The notes: generated from the sequence alone by a model not told the origin. Shown: positions 8,591 through 16,929, counted from the stretch's first letter. The stretch is 64,000 bases of DNA from Confluentibacter citreus (GCF_002807055.1 NZ_NIXN01000007.1:124001-188000); one strand, 5' to 3'. Made by a program: numbers and translations.

Positions 8591-8776
8591 TTACAAATCT
8601 GAGATTATCTTATGCAATTCTTCTTTAGACTTACCTAATTTTTCTTGAAGTCTACCAAGCACTTCTTCCTCTTTACCTTCGGCCATTAACAAATCATTAT
8701 CAGTTAATGTGGCATATTTTTGTTTTAATTTACCTTTTAATTCTTTCCAATTTCCTTTTAATTCTGTCGTGTTCAT
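8591..8776 (-). CDS. CsbD family general-stress protein
   Basis: 61 residues: MNTTELKGNWKELKGKLKQK, then KYATLTDNDLLMAEGKEEEV and LGRLQEKLGKSKEEL. The GxWxxLKGKxKxxYxxLTDDDL pattern is that of CsbD, a small helical general-stress protein of unknown mechanism. It lies 26 bp downstream of the Dps gene and is probably transcribed with it from the promoter near 9350. Confidence 0.93.
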   Translation of the reverse strand: MNTTELKGNWKELKGKLKQKYATLTDNDLLMAEGKEEEVLGRLQEKLGKSKEELHKIISDL

Positions 8777-8802
8777 AATTTTAAGTTTTAAAATGTTAAT
8801 TT

Positions 8803-9309
8803 TTATTCAGATAAACATATCCTTAAAGTCCGGGCTTTATAGTCGTGACCTTGGATGATAGCTTTTAAAAAGTCAGCAATACCAAAATCGTCAGCATCTT
8901 TTTCCATTTCCGAAATCATGCCTCTTAAATTTAAAATCATCCTTTCATGGTCGTTTAAGAGTTCTAAAAGCATCTTTTCTTGAGTGTCATTTTTAGCGCC
9001 TTCCCTTAACATGTAAGGTTCTATAAACCCAGACATAATACCAGAAGGTTTTGCATTAAGTTTATTAATGCGTTCAATAATGTCATCAATGATAAGTTCT
9101 ATGCTATTGTAATGCGACTCAAAAAGTTTATGAAATTCCACAAAACTTTTGCCAGACATATTCCAATTACCAGAAACACTCCAATGAAACTTTCTTGTTT
9201 TTATATACAATACCATTTCATTTGCTAGAACAGCGGTTAAATTTTTAACACTTTTTGTTATGTCTGTCTTTCTAATGTCTATTGTTTCAACACTAATATG
9301 AGACGCCAT
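8803..9309 (-). CDS. dps: Dps-family DNA-protection/ferritin-like protein
   Basis: 168 residues, the usual length for Dps. Family signatures: TRKFHWSVSGNWNMSGKSFV with a conserved His, EFHKLFESHYNSIELIIDDI with the Asp/Glu metal ligands, and a C-terminal DHERMILNLRGMISEMEKDA helix. Dps dodecamers oxidise Fe(II) with peroxide and shield DNA during starvation or oxidative stress. The catalase at 28.4 kb would act on the same stress but is not linked. The promoter at 9346-9380 shares its layout with P1/P2 at 4.2 kb. Confidence 0.92.
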   Translation of the reverse strand: MASHISVETIDIRKTDITKSVKNLTAVLANEMVLYIKTRKFHWSVSGNWNMSGKSFVEFHKLFESHYNSIELIIDDIIERINKLNAKPSGIMSGFIEPYMLREGAKNDTQEKMLLELLNDHERMILNLRGMISEMEKDADDFGIADFLKAIIQGHDYKARTLRICLSE

Positions 9310-9345
9310 AATTTTACCTGTTCTTGTTTCTAATTATTGTTGGTA

Positions 9346-9380
9346 CAAAGTTAAGATAGGGAAAGTGGCTTAGGGTTACA
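9346..9380 (-). promoter_or_regulatory. Candidate Dps promoter of the TRTAAC-N25-TTTG type
   Basis: On the minus strand: TGTAAC, 25 nt, TTTG, with a full -7 box TAACTTTG ending about 37 bp upstream of the Dps ATG. The spacing is identical to P1 and P2 at 4.2 kb although the intervening sequence is unrelated. Confidence 0.5.
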
Positions 9381-9452
9381 GAATTTTTTGAGAATGTTAT
9401 ATAATTTTATGAATGCTAATAATGTGCACTAATAATATTTATATAAAACAAA

Positions 9453-9605
9453 TCAATCTAGGGCGTTTTTGGTTATAAAATACCGCCAGCCAATGATAGC
9501 CATTTGTAATTTATTGGCTTTAGCCAAGTTTAATTGTTTTTTAGAATAACTGGGAAAAACTAGTTTATTGACTTTTGCTAAAATCTTGAATACCTGCTTT
9601 TTCAT
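9453..9605 (-). CDS. Small basic protein (often annotated SsrA-binding protein in flavobacteria)
   Basis: 50 residues: MKKQVFKILAKVNKLVFPSY, then SKKQLNLAKANKLQMAIIGW and RYFITKNALD. I know very similar 50-residue ORFs from flavobacterial genomes, where they are commonly labelled SsrA-binding protein, although they are far too short to be SmpB. It is basic and helical with one moderately hydrophobic stretch (LQMAIIGWRYFI). The true function is unknown. A TATTTTTG box (9628-9635, complementary strand) and an 11-bp inverted repeat precede it. Confidence 0.7.
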   Translation of the reverse strand: MKKQVFKILAKVNKLVFPSYSKKQLNLAKANKLQMAIIGWRYFITKNALD

Positions 9606-9634
9606 TTTTAAAATCCTTCTTAATATACAAAAAT

Positions 9635-9664
9635 AGTAAAACTTATTCTAGACTAAGTTTTACT
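9635..9664. repeat. 11-bp perfect inverted repeat upstream of the 50-aa gene
   Basis: AGTAAAACTTA and TAAGTTTTACT around an 8-nt spacer. On the minus strand it directly abuts a TATTTTTG -7-like box. It could be an operator or a weak terminator for plus-strand transcription (T-rich on that side). Confidence 0.5.
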
Positions 9665-10057
9665 TGTTTTTGGTTTAGAAAATAATTGAAAAAATAATTT
9701 TAATTATAATTTCAATGACAAGTTCGGCAAGTGTGATCATAATGTTAGGTTTTAAAGTTAATAATTAAAGTTTGATGTTCAATTGAAATTTGAAGATATA
9801 TATTTGGCAATGTTCACACCTCATGATTTTATTAAAATCGATGAATTTGCATATAAATATGTAACATAAAATATAATATTTATATCATATTTAGTAGTAT
9901 TGCTTTTATTGAGGTTTAAATTATCAATATATAATTACATTTTATATTATAAACTGTTATAATTGTAGAGTGTTTTGGAGATATTTTTGAAAATTGTAGG
10001 GCATAAAAGTATATAAAACAACGTTTTTTATATTTTTCATCTTTTTACAAAACAAAA

Positions 10058-10080
10058 AAGCACTCCTTTTGGGAGTGCTT
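10058..10080. terminator. Rho-independent terminator of the M56 gene
   Basis: AAGCACTCC / GGAGTGCTT, a 9-bp stem with a 5-nt loop, followed on the minus strand by a T run. It lies 25 bp past the M56 stop. Confidence 0.75.
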
Positions 10081-10104
10081 AAAAATGATAAAATGGCTAG
10101 CAAT

Positions 10105-11883
10105 TTACTTTTTGGTGGTAATTTCTATAACACCGTTTTTTCCTTTGTCGCCATATTTTTTTGTAGCAGTTTCGTCTTTTAAAACGGTCATTGATTCAAT
10201 TTTGTCTGGATTTAATTTTTCAAACTCTTCTTGTGGTGATTCTTTCCCATCAACAATCACTAAAGGATGTTTGTCTTTTCCAATATCCAATTTATGTCCA
10301 ATTCTGATAGTTTTAGTTGAATCAGACATTGTGCCATATCCAACTACTGTCACATTGTTCATTGTTTTTCCTTCAAAGGTTTTAGCTTTTTCTTTGCTAG
10401 TGATTAATATAACACCGTTTTTACCTTTTTTACCGTATTTTTTTGTGTCTGTTTCATCTTTGTATATAATCACTTCATTGATGTCATCTGCAGTTAGTTT
10501 GCTAAATTCTTCATGCGATATTTCTTTACCATCAACAATAAATAAAGGAAATTCGTCTTCAACCGTAGATATTTTCAAAGTGATTAATACAACACCATTT
10601 TTAGCTTTGTCTCCATACGCTTTTATTGCAGCTTCGTCTTTCAATACTGTAAAATTTTCAATTTTTTCTTCATTTATAGCTTTAGCTATATCTTCTGTAA
10701 CTTCCTTGCCATTTATTATATATAAAGGGGTTTTTTCAGAACTCGTTTGTATACCTCTTATCTGGATTTGTTGTATCAATTTAACATTAATAGGAGCATT
10801 ATTGGTTACTTTAATTTTTTGTGTTTGCATACCTTCATAAGTAAAAACAAGTTCATCACCAATATTTGCCTTAATTTTATATTTGCCTTCATTGTTTGTT
10901 GTAACTCCAGAATTAGACCCGTTTTGAATCATAACTTTTTCAATGGGTTTATCATTAATATCGGTAACGGTACCAGAGATTATTATATCTTCTTTTAAAA
11001 TAATAGTTGTATTCATATTAGGCTTAATGTCTTTTTCAATAAATACCTCTTGGGTATTAAAACTCATTAAGAATAAAGCAATAATTGGAGCAACCAACAA
11101 ATACTTTAATTGATTGATTTTTTTTGATTTTGATTTGTGTAACATAACGATTCGTTTTTTGATTAATGAATTATAGAAATGATTGCTTAAAGCCATTTGA
11201 TGAGATGGCATGCTTGTTTTAAGCAAGGTGTATTGGTAACTTTTTTTGCAGTTGTATTGTTTTAACGTGCGTTTGTCTGCAATAAATTCTAGGTTTTGTT
11301 TTAAATCCTTGTTATAAAGCCATATAAACGGATTGAACCAAAGCAACACACAAAACAACTGACTTATTAAAATATCTACGGAATGAAACTGTTTGGCATG
11401 CGTTTTTTCATGTTCAATAATGTGTTCCAATTCTGTTTGGCTGAATACTTTAGGATTGTAAATAATCCATTTAAAAAACGAAAAAGGGGAGGTGTTGTTT
11501 GGAGTTTCTATAAAAACAAAACCATCTTTTTTATTGCTTTTATTTTTATAGATTATCTTTATTAATGAGAATAATTGAATGAAGAAACGCACTGAAAAAA
11601 ACGCAACACCTAATCCATATATTAGTGTCAAATAATCCAGAATATTAAAAGGTTTTTCAATGGGTTCTGTTGAAAGTTTTTGGGTTACTGTGATATCTGT
11701 AAATGATATAGGTGTATATTCAATATAAATAGGGATGACCAAAAACGGAATCAGCAATGATGATATAAGTCCGATTATTAAAAACCTTCGGTTCGCTTCA
11801 AAAAAGGTGTCGCGTTGTAAAAACAACTTATAGATGATGTAAAATATGGTGACCACCGCAGTGACTTTTAGTAGATATTCCAT
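10105..11883 (-). CDS. BlaR1-like M56 peptidase with carboxypeptidase-regulatory domain and three TonB-plug-like repeats
   Basis: 592 residues. Residues 1-110 hold membrane helices, then a cytoplasmic zinc-peptidase site HEKTH (158-162) in an M56 domain, and another membrane helix near 265-283 (YLLVAPIIALFLMSF). From about 305 comes a carboxypeptidase-regulatory beta domain (ISGTVTDINDKPIEKVMIQ). Three tandem units of about 55 residues follow, each of the form P-L-x-I-x-[DN]-G-K-E ... LKDE-x-A-x-K-x-YG-x-K-x-KNGV-I-x-IT, the plug-domain motif of SusC/RagA receptors. In BlaR1-type systems the membrane protease senses a signal and inactivates a BlaI repressor; the repressor gene is 1 bp upstream. 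The plug-like repeats are probably periplasmic sensors or ligands for outer-membrane components. The inducing signal is not evident. Confidence 0.88.
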   Translation of the reverse strand: MEYLLKVTAVVTIFYIIYKLFLQRDTFFEANRRFLIIGLISSLLIPFLVIPIYIEYTPISFTDITVTQKLSTEPIEKPFNILDYLTLIYGLGVAFFSVRFFIQLFSLIKIIYKNKSNKKDGFVFIETPNNTSPFSFFKWIIYNPKVFSQTELEHIIEHEKTHAKQFHSVDILISQLFCVLLWFNPFIWLYNKDLKQNLEFIADKRTLKQYNCKKSYQYTLLKTSMPSHQMALSNHFYNSLIKKRIVMLHKSKSKKINQLKYLLVAPIIALFLMSFNTQEVFIEKDIKPNMNTTIILKEDIIISGTVTDINDKPIEKVMIQNGSNSGVTTNNEGKYKIKANIGDELVFTYEGMQTQKIKVTNNAPINVKLIQQIQIRGIQTSSEKTPLYIINGKEVTEDIAKAINEEKIENFTVLKDEAAIKAYGDKAKNGVVLITLKISTVEDEFPLFIVDGKEISHEEFSKLTADDINEVIIYKDETDTKKYGKKGKNGVILITSKEKAKTFEGKTMNNVTVVGYGTMSDSTKTIRIGHKLDIGKDKHPLVIVDGKESPQEEFEKLNPDKIESMTVLKDETATKKYGDKGKNGVIEITTKK

Positions 11884-11884
11884 G

Positions 11885-12244
11885 CTATTTTTGGTTTTCT
11901 ATTAATGCAATGATTTCCTTAAGCTCCTCAACACTAATCTTTTCTTCCTTCGCGAAAAACGATACCATATTTTTATAGGAGTTGTTGAAGTAATTATCAA
12001 TAGCTGTATTCATAAACCCTTTTCTATAGGTTTCTTTGCTAACGATAGGGTAGTATTCATGTGTTTTTCCATAAGCTTTGTAAGATACATAGCCTTTCTC
12101 TTCCAAATTCCTTATAATGGTAGAGAGGGTGTTATAATGTGGTTTGTCTTCCTTAATTTCAGCCATCACATCTTTTACGAACCCTTTTTCCAGTTTCCAT
12201 AAAATATGCATGATTTCTTCTTCTTTGTTTGTTAGCTTTTCCAT
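11885..12244 (-). CDS. BlaI/MecI-family transcriptional repressor
   Basis: 119 residues from the ATG at 12244; an in-frame TTG two codons earlier is less likely. The winged helix is clear: LTNKEEEIMHILWKLEKGFV with DVMAEIKEDKPHYNTLSTII and RNLEEKGYVSY. The C-terminal helix would dimerise. Its stop lies 1 bp from the start of the M56 gene, the usual blaI-blaR order. It probably represses its own operon through the palindrome at 12271-12290, and is released when the M56 partner is activated. Confidence 0.93.
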   Translation of the reverse strand: MEKLTNKEEEIMHILWKLEKGFVKDVMAEIKEDKPHYNTLSTIIRNLEEKGYVSYKAYGKTHEYYPIVSKETYRKGFMNTAIDNYFNNSYKNMVSFFAKEEKISVEELKEIIALIENQK

Positions 12245-12270
12245 TTTCAAAATTGATTTAAAACAAACAT

Positions 12271-12310
12271 ATAACTATTTTTATAGTTATACAACTAATC
12301 ATATAGTTAT
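12271..12310. promoter_or_regulatory. Probable BlaI operator (perfect palindrome plus extra half-site)
   Basis: ATAACTAT-TTTT-ATAGTTAT at 12271-12290 is a perfect 8-bp inverted repeat. A further ATAGTTAT-type half-site lies at 12303-12310 with a degenerate partner (ACAACTAA) at 12291. The site is 27 bp upstream of the blaI-type start. Such ACTA/TAGT dyads are typical of BlaI operators. Confidence 0.65.
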
Positions 12311-12385
12311 TTAACGAAGTTTTTAGTTTTTTATTCCATTTTTAACTGTTAGAATGAAGTAGTATCTTCGTAAAAAAATAATGGT

Positions 12386-13339
12386 ATGAGTATAGTTTTG
12401 GTAATTCTTGGGTTAGTGCTGCTGGTAATAGGGGGTGAGTTCTTGGTAAGGTCATCTGTGGCGTTGTCATTTAAGTTCAATATTTCAAAGATGGTTATTG
12501 GTATGACGATCGTGTCGTTTGCCACTTCTGCACCGGAATTATTGGTAAGTCTGCAAGCGGCATTATCGGGTTCGCCTGCCATTGCGATAAACAATGTCAT
12601 AGGTTCTAATATTGCCAATATAGGTTTGGTATTAGGGATTACGGCTTTGGTGAGTCCAATAGCGGTAGATAAGTCCTTTTACAAGCTTAATTGGCCTGTA
12701 ATGATGCTCTTTTCTTTAGTGTTGTATTATTTTTTGTATAATGATAATATGTTGTCTTTTATAGAAGGTGGTATATTATTTATAGGTATCATACTTTTTT
12801 TAGTAGTATTAATAAAAATGTCCAAAAAGTATGAGGAATCTGATTTAGCTGAAGAAGTCGATGAATTATTATCTGTTGTGTCTAATTTTAAAATTATTCT
12901 TTGGCTGCTTATAGGAGCTGCTTCGTTATATTTTGGTAGTGAATGGCTGGTAGAAGGGGCCAAAGATATTGCGTTATCCATTGGAGTAAGTGAAGCAGTT
13001 ATTGGTGTATCGTTAATAGCTGTAGGTACGAGTGTGCCCGAATTGGCGGCATCGGTTATTGCAGCGGCTAAAAAGGAAAAAGCCATTTCTTTGGGAAATT
13101 TAATTGGCTCCAATATATTCAATATTGCCTCTGTTTTAGGTTTAACAGCGATGATTACTCCCATTCCTGTTACGGAACCATTAATTCTTAATAGAGATAT
13201 TTTTTGGATGCTTGCTTTTGCATTTTTATTGTTGCCATTGGTTTTTATTCCTAAAAAATTTGAAATCACCAAGCTTAAAGGATTATTATTGGTTGCTGTT
13301 TATGGAGTGTTTATGTTTTTTGTTTTTACATCTAAATAG
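12386..13339 (+). CDS. Calcium/sodium antiporter, CaCA family (YrbG-like)
   Basis: 317 residues, about ten membrane helices. The two alpha repeats carry the family signature: GGEFLVRSSVALSFKFNISK ... TIVSFATSAPELLVSL (about 36-58) and GAKDIALSIGVSEAVIGVSL ... GTSVPELAASVIAAAKKEKA, with GNLIGSNIFNIASVLG after the second. The acidic loop EEVDELL in the middle separates the halves. It exchanges Ca2+ for Na+ or H+ at the inner membrane. It shares its terminator with the convergent glutamine synthetase gene. Confidence 0.93.
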   Translation: MSIVLVILGLVLLVIGGEFLVRSSVALSFKFNISKMVIGMTIVSFATSAPELLVSLQAALSGSPAIAINNVIGSNIANIGLVLGITALVSPIAVDKSFYKLNWPVMMLFSLVLYYFLYNDNMLSFIEGGILFIGIILFLVVLIKMSKKYEESDLAEEVDELLSVVSNFKIILWLLIGAASLYFGSEWLVEGAKDIALSIGVSEAVIGVSLIAVGTSVPELAASVIAAAKKEKAISLGNLIGSNIFNIASVLGLTAMITPIPVTEPLILNRDIFWMLAFAFLLLPLVFIPKKFEITKLKGLLLVAVYGVFMFFVFTSK

Positions 13340-13369
13340 AATAGATAGACGTGTTTTTGAAAAATAAAA

Positions 13370-13395
13370 AAGGCTTACATGTTACTGTAAGCCTT
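13370..13395. terminator. Bidirectional terminator between antiporter and GSII
   Basis: AAGGCTTACA / TGTAAGCCTT, a perfect 10-bp stem with a 6-nt loop, A-rich before and T-rich after, serving the two convergent genes. Confidence 0.8.
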
Positions 13396-13428
13396 CTTTA
13401 TTATGAACAAAATTCTATTTAAAACTGA

Positions 13429-14451
13429 TTATATCTTAGCAGATTTTACAGTTTTAATAATTCTAGCTGCAATTTTGTACGGATCACCATTTGAAGCTGG
13501 ACGTCTATCTTCCAACCAGCCTTTCCAGCCTTTGTTAACTGTAATTAATGGGATACGGATTGAAGCACCACGGTCTGAAATACCATAAGAGAAATCGTGT
13601 ATAGATGCTGTTTCGTGTTTACCTGTCAAACGTTGGTCGTTAAACTCACCATAAACTTCAATATGCTCTTTTACGAATGGGCGGAAAGCTTCGCATATTT
13701 TTTCGTAAACTTCTCTAGAACCACAAGTTCTTAATGTTGAGTTAGAAAAGTTAGCATGCATACCAGAGCCATTCCAGTCCATATCTTTTCCAAGTGGTTT
13801 TGGGTGGTATTCAATATAGTAACCATATTTTTCAGTAAGTCTGTCCAATAAATATCTAGCAATCCATAGTTCGTCACCTGCTAATTTTGCACCTTTAGCA
13901 AACAATTGGAATTCCCATTGTCCACAAGCAACTTCTTGGTTAATACCTTCAAAATTTAAACCTGCTTGTATACATAAATCGGCATGCTCTTCAACTAAAT
14001 CCCTACCATGTGTGTTTAAACCGCCAACCGAACAGTAGTACATACCTTGAGGTTTTGGATAGCCACCAACAGGGAACCCTAAAGGTAACTGAGTTGCAGT
14101 ATCCATTATAAAATATTCTTGCTCAAAACCAAACCAGAAATCATCATCAGAATCATCAATTGTTGCTCTACCGTTAGATGCGTGAGGTGTTCCGTCAGCA
14201 TTATATACTTCGGTCATTACTAACCAACCATTAACACGTTCAGGATCTGGGTAAATAGCAACAGGAACTAAAGAACAATCCGAAGATCCGCCTTCTGCTT
14301 GTCTTGTGGAAGACCCGTCAAAAGACCAGTTTCCTATTTCTTCAAGAGTTCCTTTAAAGTTTTCATGCTCTTCTACTTTGGTTTTACTTCTCATGTTCTG
14401 AGTTGGATAATAACCGTCTAACCAAATGTATTCTAATTTAATTTTTGCCAT
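13429..14451 (-). CDS. Glutamine synthetase, GSII (eukaryote-like) type
   Basis: 340 residues from the ATG at 14451 (MAKIKLEYIWLDGYYPTQNM). An in-frame upstream start would add 11 residues that lack conservation. GSII hallmarks: IWLDGY, NWSFDGSSTRQAEG, FGFEQEYFI, MHANFS (nucleotide and glutamate pocket), and the C-terminal GASIRIP and EDRRPASNGDPY. It condenses glutamate and ammonia with ATP in the cytoplasm. It is divergent from a GSIII gene, so this region carries two unrelated glutamine synthetases. Confidence 0.95.
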   Translation of the reverse strand: MAKIKLEYIWLDGYYPTQNMRSKTKVEEHENFKGTLEEIGNWSFDGSSTRQAEGGSSDCSLVPVAIYPDPERVNGWLVMTEVYNADGTPHASNGRATIDDSDDDFWFGFEQEYFIMDTATQLPLGFPVGGYPKPQGMYYCSVGGLNTHGRDLVEEHADLCIQAGLNFEGINQEVACGQWEFQLFAKGAKLAGDELWIARYLLDRLTEKYGYYIEYHPKPLGKDMDWNGSGMHANFSNSTLRTCGSREVYEKICEAFRPFVKEHIEVYGEFNDQRLTGKHETASIHDFSYGISDRGASIRIPLITVNKGWKGWLEDRRPASNGDPYKIAARIIKTVKSAKI

Positions 14452-14483
14452 AATAATAATTTTGTAGTTATTAGATATTGACA

Positions 14484-14491
14484 CAAATATA
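14484..14491 (-). promoter_or_regulatory. -7 box of the GSII gene
   Basis: TATATTTG on the minus strand, a perfect TAnnTTTG match, 33 bp upstream of the ATG. No clear -33 TTG element. Confidence 0.45.
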
Positions 14492-14556
14492 ATTTTTTAA
14501 GTTATACTGACCATTTTATAGGGTGGTTTTAACGAAGTGCTATGTTATTTTTATTT

Positions 14557-14597
14557 AAACCCCATTTTTTTATGGTATATTTTAAAAAAACCCCATT
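14557..14597. repeat. AAACCCCATT direct repeat between the glutamine synthetase genes
   Basis: The decamer AAACCCCATT occurs at 14557-14566 and 14588-14597, 31 bp (three helical turns) apart and on the same face of the DNA. It lies between two divergent nitrogen-assimilation promoters, so it may be a regulator site. Confidence 0.4.
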
Positions 14598-14689
14598 ATT
14601 TTAAATTTATATTATAAAAATGTTAACAGAGCATTTTTATATTGATAAGAAAATATCTATTTTAATTATTTATTACGGACATGGATGCC

Positions 14690-14697
14690 TATTTTTG
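14690..14697 (+). promoter_or_regulatory. -7 box of the GSIII gene
   Basis: TATTTTTG matches TAnnTTTG, 45 bp upstream of the GSIII ATG. Confidence 0.45.
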
Positions 14698-14742
14698 TAG
14701 TTACGTTTAATGCTTTAAAATATAAATTAATACTTTAAAACT

Positions 14743-16929
14743 ATGTCAACATTAAGATTTCACGCAATTAAAGAATCTCTTGCAAACAGGCCAATTTTAA
14801 TAGAGGAAAAAGAACGTCGTTCAGATATATTTGGTAAAAATGTTTTTAACGAAACTACCATGCGCCAGTATTTAACAAAGGATGCTTTTAATGGTGTTAT
14901 GAATGCTATAAAACATGGTAAAAAAATTGATAGAAACATAGCTGATCAAGTAGCATCTTCCATGCGTGATTGGGCATTATCCAAAGGGGTTACCCATTAT
15001 ACCCATTGGTTTCAACCTTTAACAGGTGCAACAGCAGAAAAACATGATGCCTTTTTTGAAACCATTGGTGATGGTGCTTCTGTAGAAAAATTTGGAGGTG
15101 GCCAGTTGGTGCAACAAGAGCCAGATGCTTCCAGTTTTCCAAGTGGTGGTATTAGAAATACATTTGAAGCAAGAGGTTATACGGCTTGGGATCCTACATC
15201 TCCTGCTTTTATCTATGGAAAAACACTTTGTATTCCAACCATATTTGTTGCTTATACGGGTGAAGCCTTAGATTATAAAACGCCCTTGTTAAGAGCATTG
15301 CAAGCCATTGATAGTGCTGCTACCGAAGTATGTAAATATTTTGATAAAAACGTTAGAAAAGTCACTTCATCTTTAGGTTGGGAACAGGAATATTTTTTAA
15401 TTGATAAAGCTTTGGTCGCCAGTCGTCCAGATATCATATTAACTGGTAGAACCTTACTTGGACATACTTCAGCAAAAGGACAACAATTAGACGATCACTA
15501 TTTTGGTTCCATTCCCAATAGAGCATTAAATTTTATGCGTGATTTGGAAATTGAATGTATGTATTTGGGTATTCCCGCAAAAACGCGTCATAATGAAGTG
15601 GCTCCTAATCAATTTGAATTAGCGCCTATTTACGAAGAAGCTAATCTAGCTGTAGACCACAATTCATTATTAATGGATGTTATGGGGCGTGTCGCCTCTA
15701 GACATAATTTTAAAATATTGTTACATGAAAAACCATTTGCAGGCGTAAATGGTTCTGGAAAACATAACAATTGGTCGTTATCAACAGATACAGGAATAAA
15801 TCTTTTAGGTCCAGGAAAAACACCTATGAGCAATCTTCAATTTTTAACCTTTTTTGTAAATACCATTAAAGCGGTTCATGAAAATGAAGAATTATTAAGA
15901 GCTACCATTGCATCTGCTGGAAATGACCATAGGTTGGGTGCAAACGAAGCACCTCCTGCCATCATGTCCGTATTTATTGGGGAACAATTAACCAAAGTCC
16001 TTGAAGAGTTGGAAGGCGTTACCAAAGGAAAACTTTCCCCAGAAGAAAAAACGGATTTAAAACTGAATGTGATTGGAAAGATACCAGATGTTTTATTGGA
16101 TAATACCGATAGAAACAGAACATCACCATTTGCTTTTACAGGTAATAAATTTGAATTTAGGGCTGTGGGTTCGCAAGCAAACTGCGCAAATCCCATGACT
16201 GTTTTAAATACGATCGTTGCAAAACAATTAAAGGATTTTAAAGTTGAAGTGGATGCGCTTATAGATGGCAAAGGCTTAAAGAAAGACGAGGCTATTTTCA
16301 ATATTTTAAGAGAGTATATTAAAGGATTAAAAGATATATTGTTTGAAGGTAATGGGTATAGCGAGGCTTGGGAAAAGGAAGCCAAGAAGAGGGGTTTAAG
16401 TAACAATAAAACAACTCCAGAAGCTTTAAAAGCCAAGATTTCCAAAAAATCGATTGCCATATTTGAAGAAATGGAAGTGATGAGTAAAATCGAAATGGAA
16501 GCCCGTTACGAAGTAGAAATGGAAGATTATATCAACCACATTCAAATTGAAAGTCGGGTTTTAGGTGATATTGCACGTAATCACGTTGTGCCTACAGCTG
16601 TTAAATATCAGAATATCCTAATCGATAATGTTAAAGGATTAAAAGATATTTTTGAAGGTAACTTCAAGAAATTAGCTAAAGAACAACTGGTACTTATCGA
16701 AGAAATTTCAACCCATATAGAGAGCATCAATGCGAATGTTACCAAAATGACCAATGAGCGTAAAAAAGCAAATAATCTTCAAGATATTGAAAAGAAAGCG
16801 CTAGGGTATTGTTTTAATGTAAAACCATTTTTTGACGATATCCGTTACCATTGTGATAAATTGGAATTGCTTGTTGATGACGAAATTTGGCCATTAACAA
16901 AATATAGGGAGCTTATGTTCACCAGATAG
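14743..16929 (+). CDS. glnN: Glutamine synthetase type III
   Basis: 728 residues, the large GSIII size. Family features: RSDIFGKNVFNETTMRQYLT near the start, THWFQPLTGATAEKHDAF, a GWEQEYFLIDK active-site strand, RHNEVAPNQFELAPIYEEAN, LLHEKPFAGVNGSGKHNNWS and the FRAVGSQANCANPMTVLNT segment. The long helical C-terminus (about 530-728) is GSIII-specific. It makes glutamine from ammonia and glutamate as a dodecamer. In Bacteroidota GSIII is usually the ammonia-regulated enzyme. A terminator follows at once. Confidence 0.95.
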   Translation: MSTLRFHAIKESLANRPILIEEKERRSDIFGKNVFNETTMRQYLTKDAFNGVMNAIKHGKKIDRNIADQVASSMRDWALSKGVTHYTHWFQPLTGATAEKHDAFFETIGDGASVEKFGGGQLVQQEPDASSFPSGGIRNTFEARGYTAWDPTSPAFIYGKTLCIPTIFVAYTGEALDYKTPLLRALQAIDSAATEVCKYFDKNVRKVTSSLGWEQEYFLIDKALVASRPDIILTGRTLLGHTSAKGQQLDDHYFGSIPNRALNFMRDLEIECMYLGIPAKTRHNEVAPNQFELAPIYEEANLAVDHNSLLMDVMGRVASRHNFKILLHEKPFAGVNGSGKHNNWSLSTDTGINLLGPGKTPMSNLQFLTFFVNTIKAVHENEELLRATIASAGNDHRLGANEAPPAIMSVFIGEQLTKVLEELEGVTKGKLSPEEKTDLKLNVIGKIPDVLLDNTDRNRTSPFAFTGNKFEFRAVGSQANCANPMTVLNTIVAKQLKDFKVEVDALIDGKGLKKDEAIFNILREYIKGLKDILFEGNGYSEAWEKEAKKRGLSNNKTTPEALKAKISKKSIAIFEEMEVMSKIEMEARYEVEMEDYINHIQIESRVLGDIARNHVVPTAVKYQNILIDNVKGLKDIFEGNFKKLAKEQLVLIEEISTHIESINANVTKMTNERKKANNLQDIEKKALGYCFNVKPFFDDIRYHCDKLELLVDDEIWPLTKYRELMFTR

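Larger units (their letters stand above)
9606..10104. other. Long AT-rich intergenic stretch
   Basis: About 500 bp without a convincing gene. It contains the 11-bp inverted repeat at 9635-9664 and the terminator at 10058-10080. A 21-codon hydrophobic minus-strand ORF (9675-9740) is too short to call. The remainder is very AT-rich and shows no structure that I can defend. Confidence 0.6.

Noticed and set aside
9675-9740. 21-codon hydrophobic minus-strand ORF (MITLAELVIEIIIKIIFSII), toxin-like
   Set aside because: Too short, in a very AT-rich gap, with no antisense RNA or promoter that I can see.
14690-14697. Extended -33 element for the GSIII promoter
   Set aside because: No TTG at the right distance; only the -7 box is supported.
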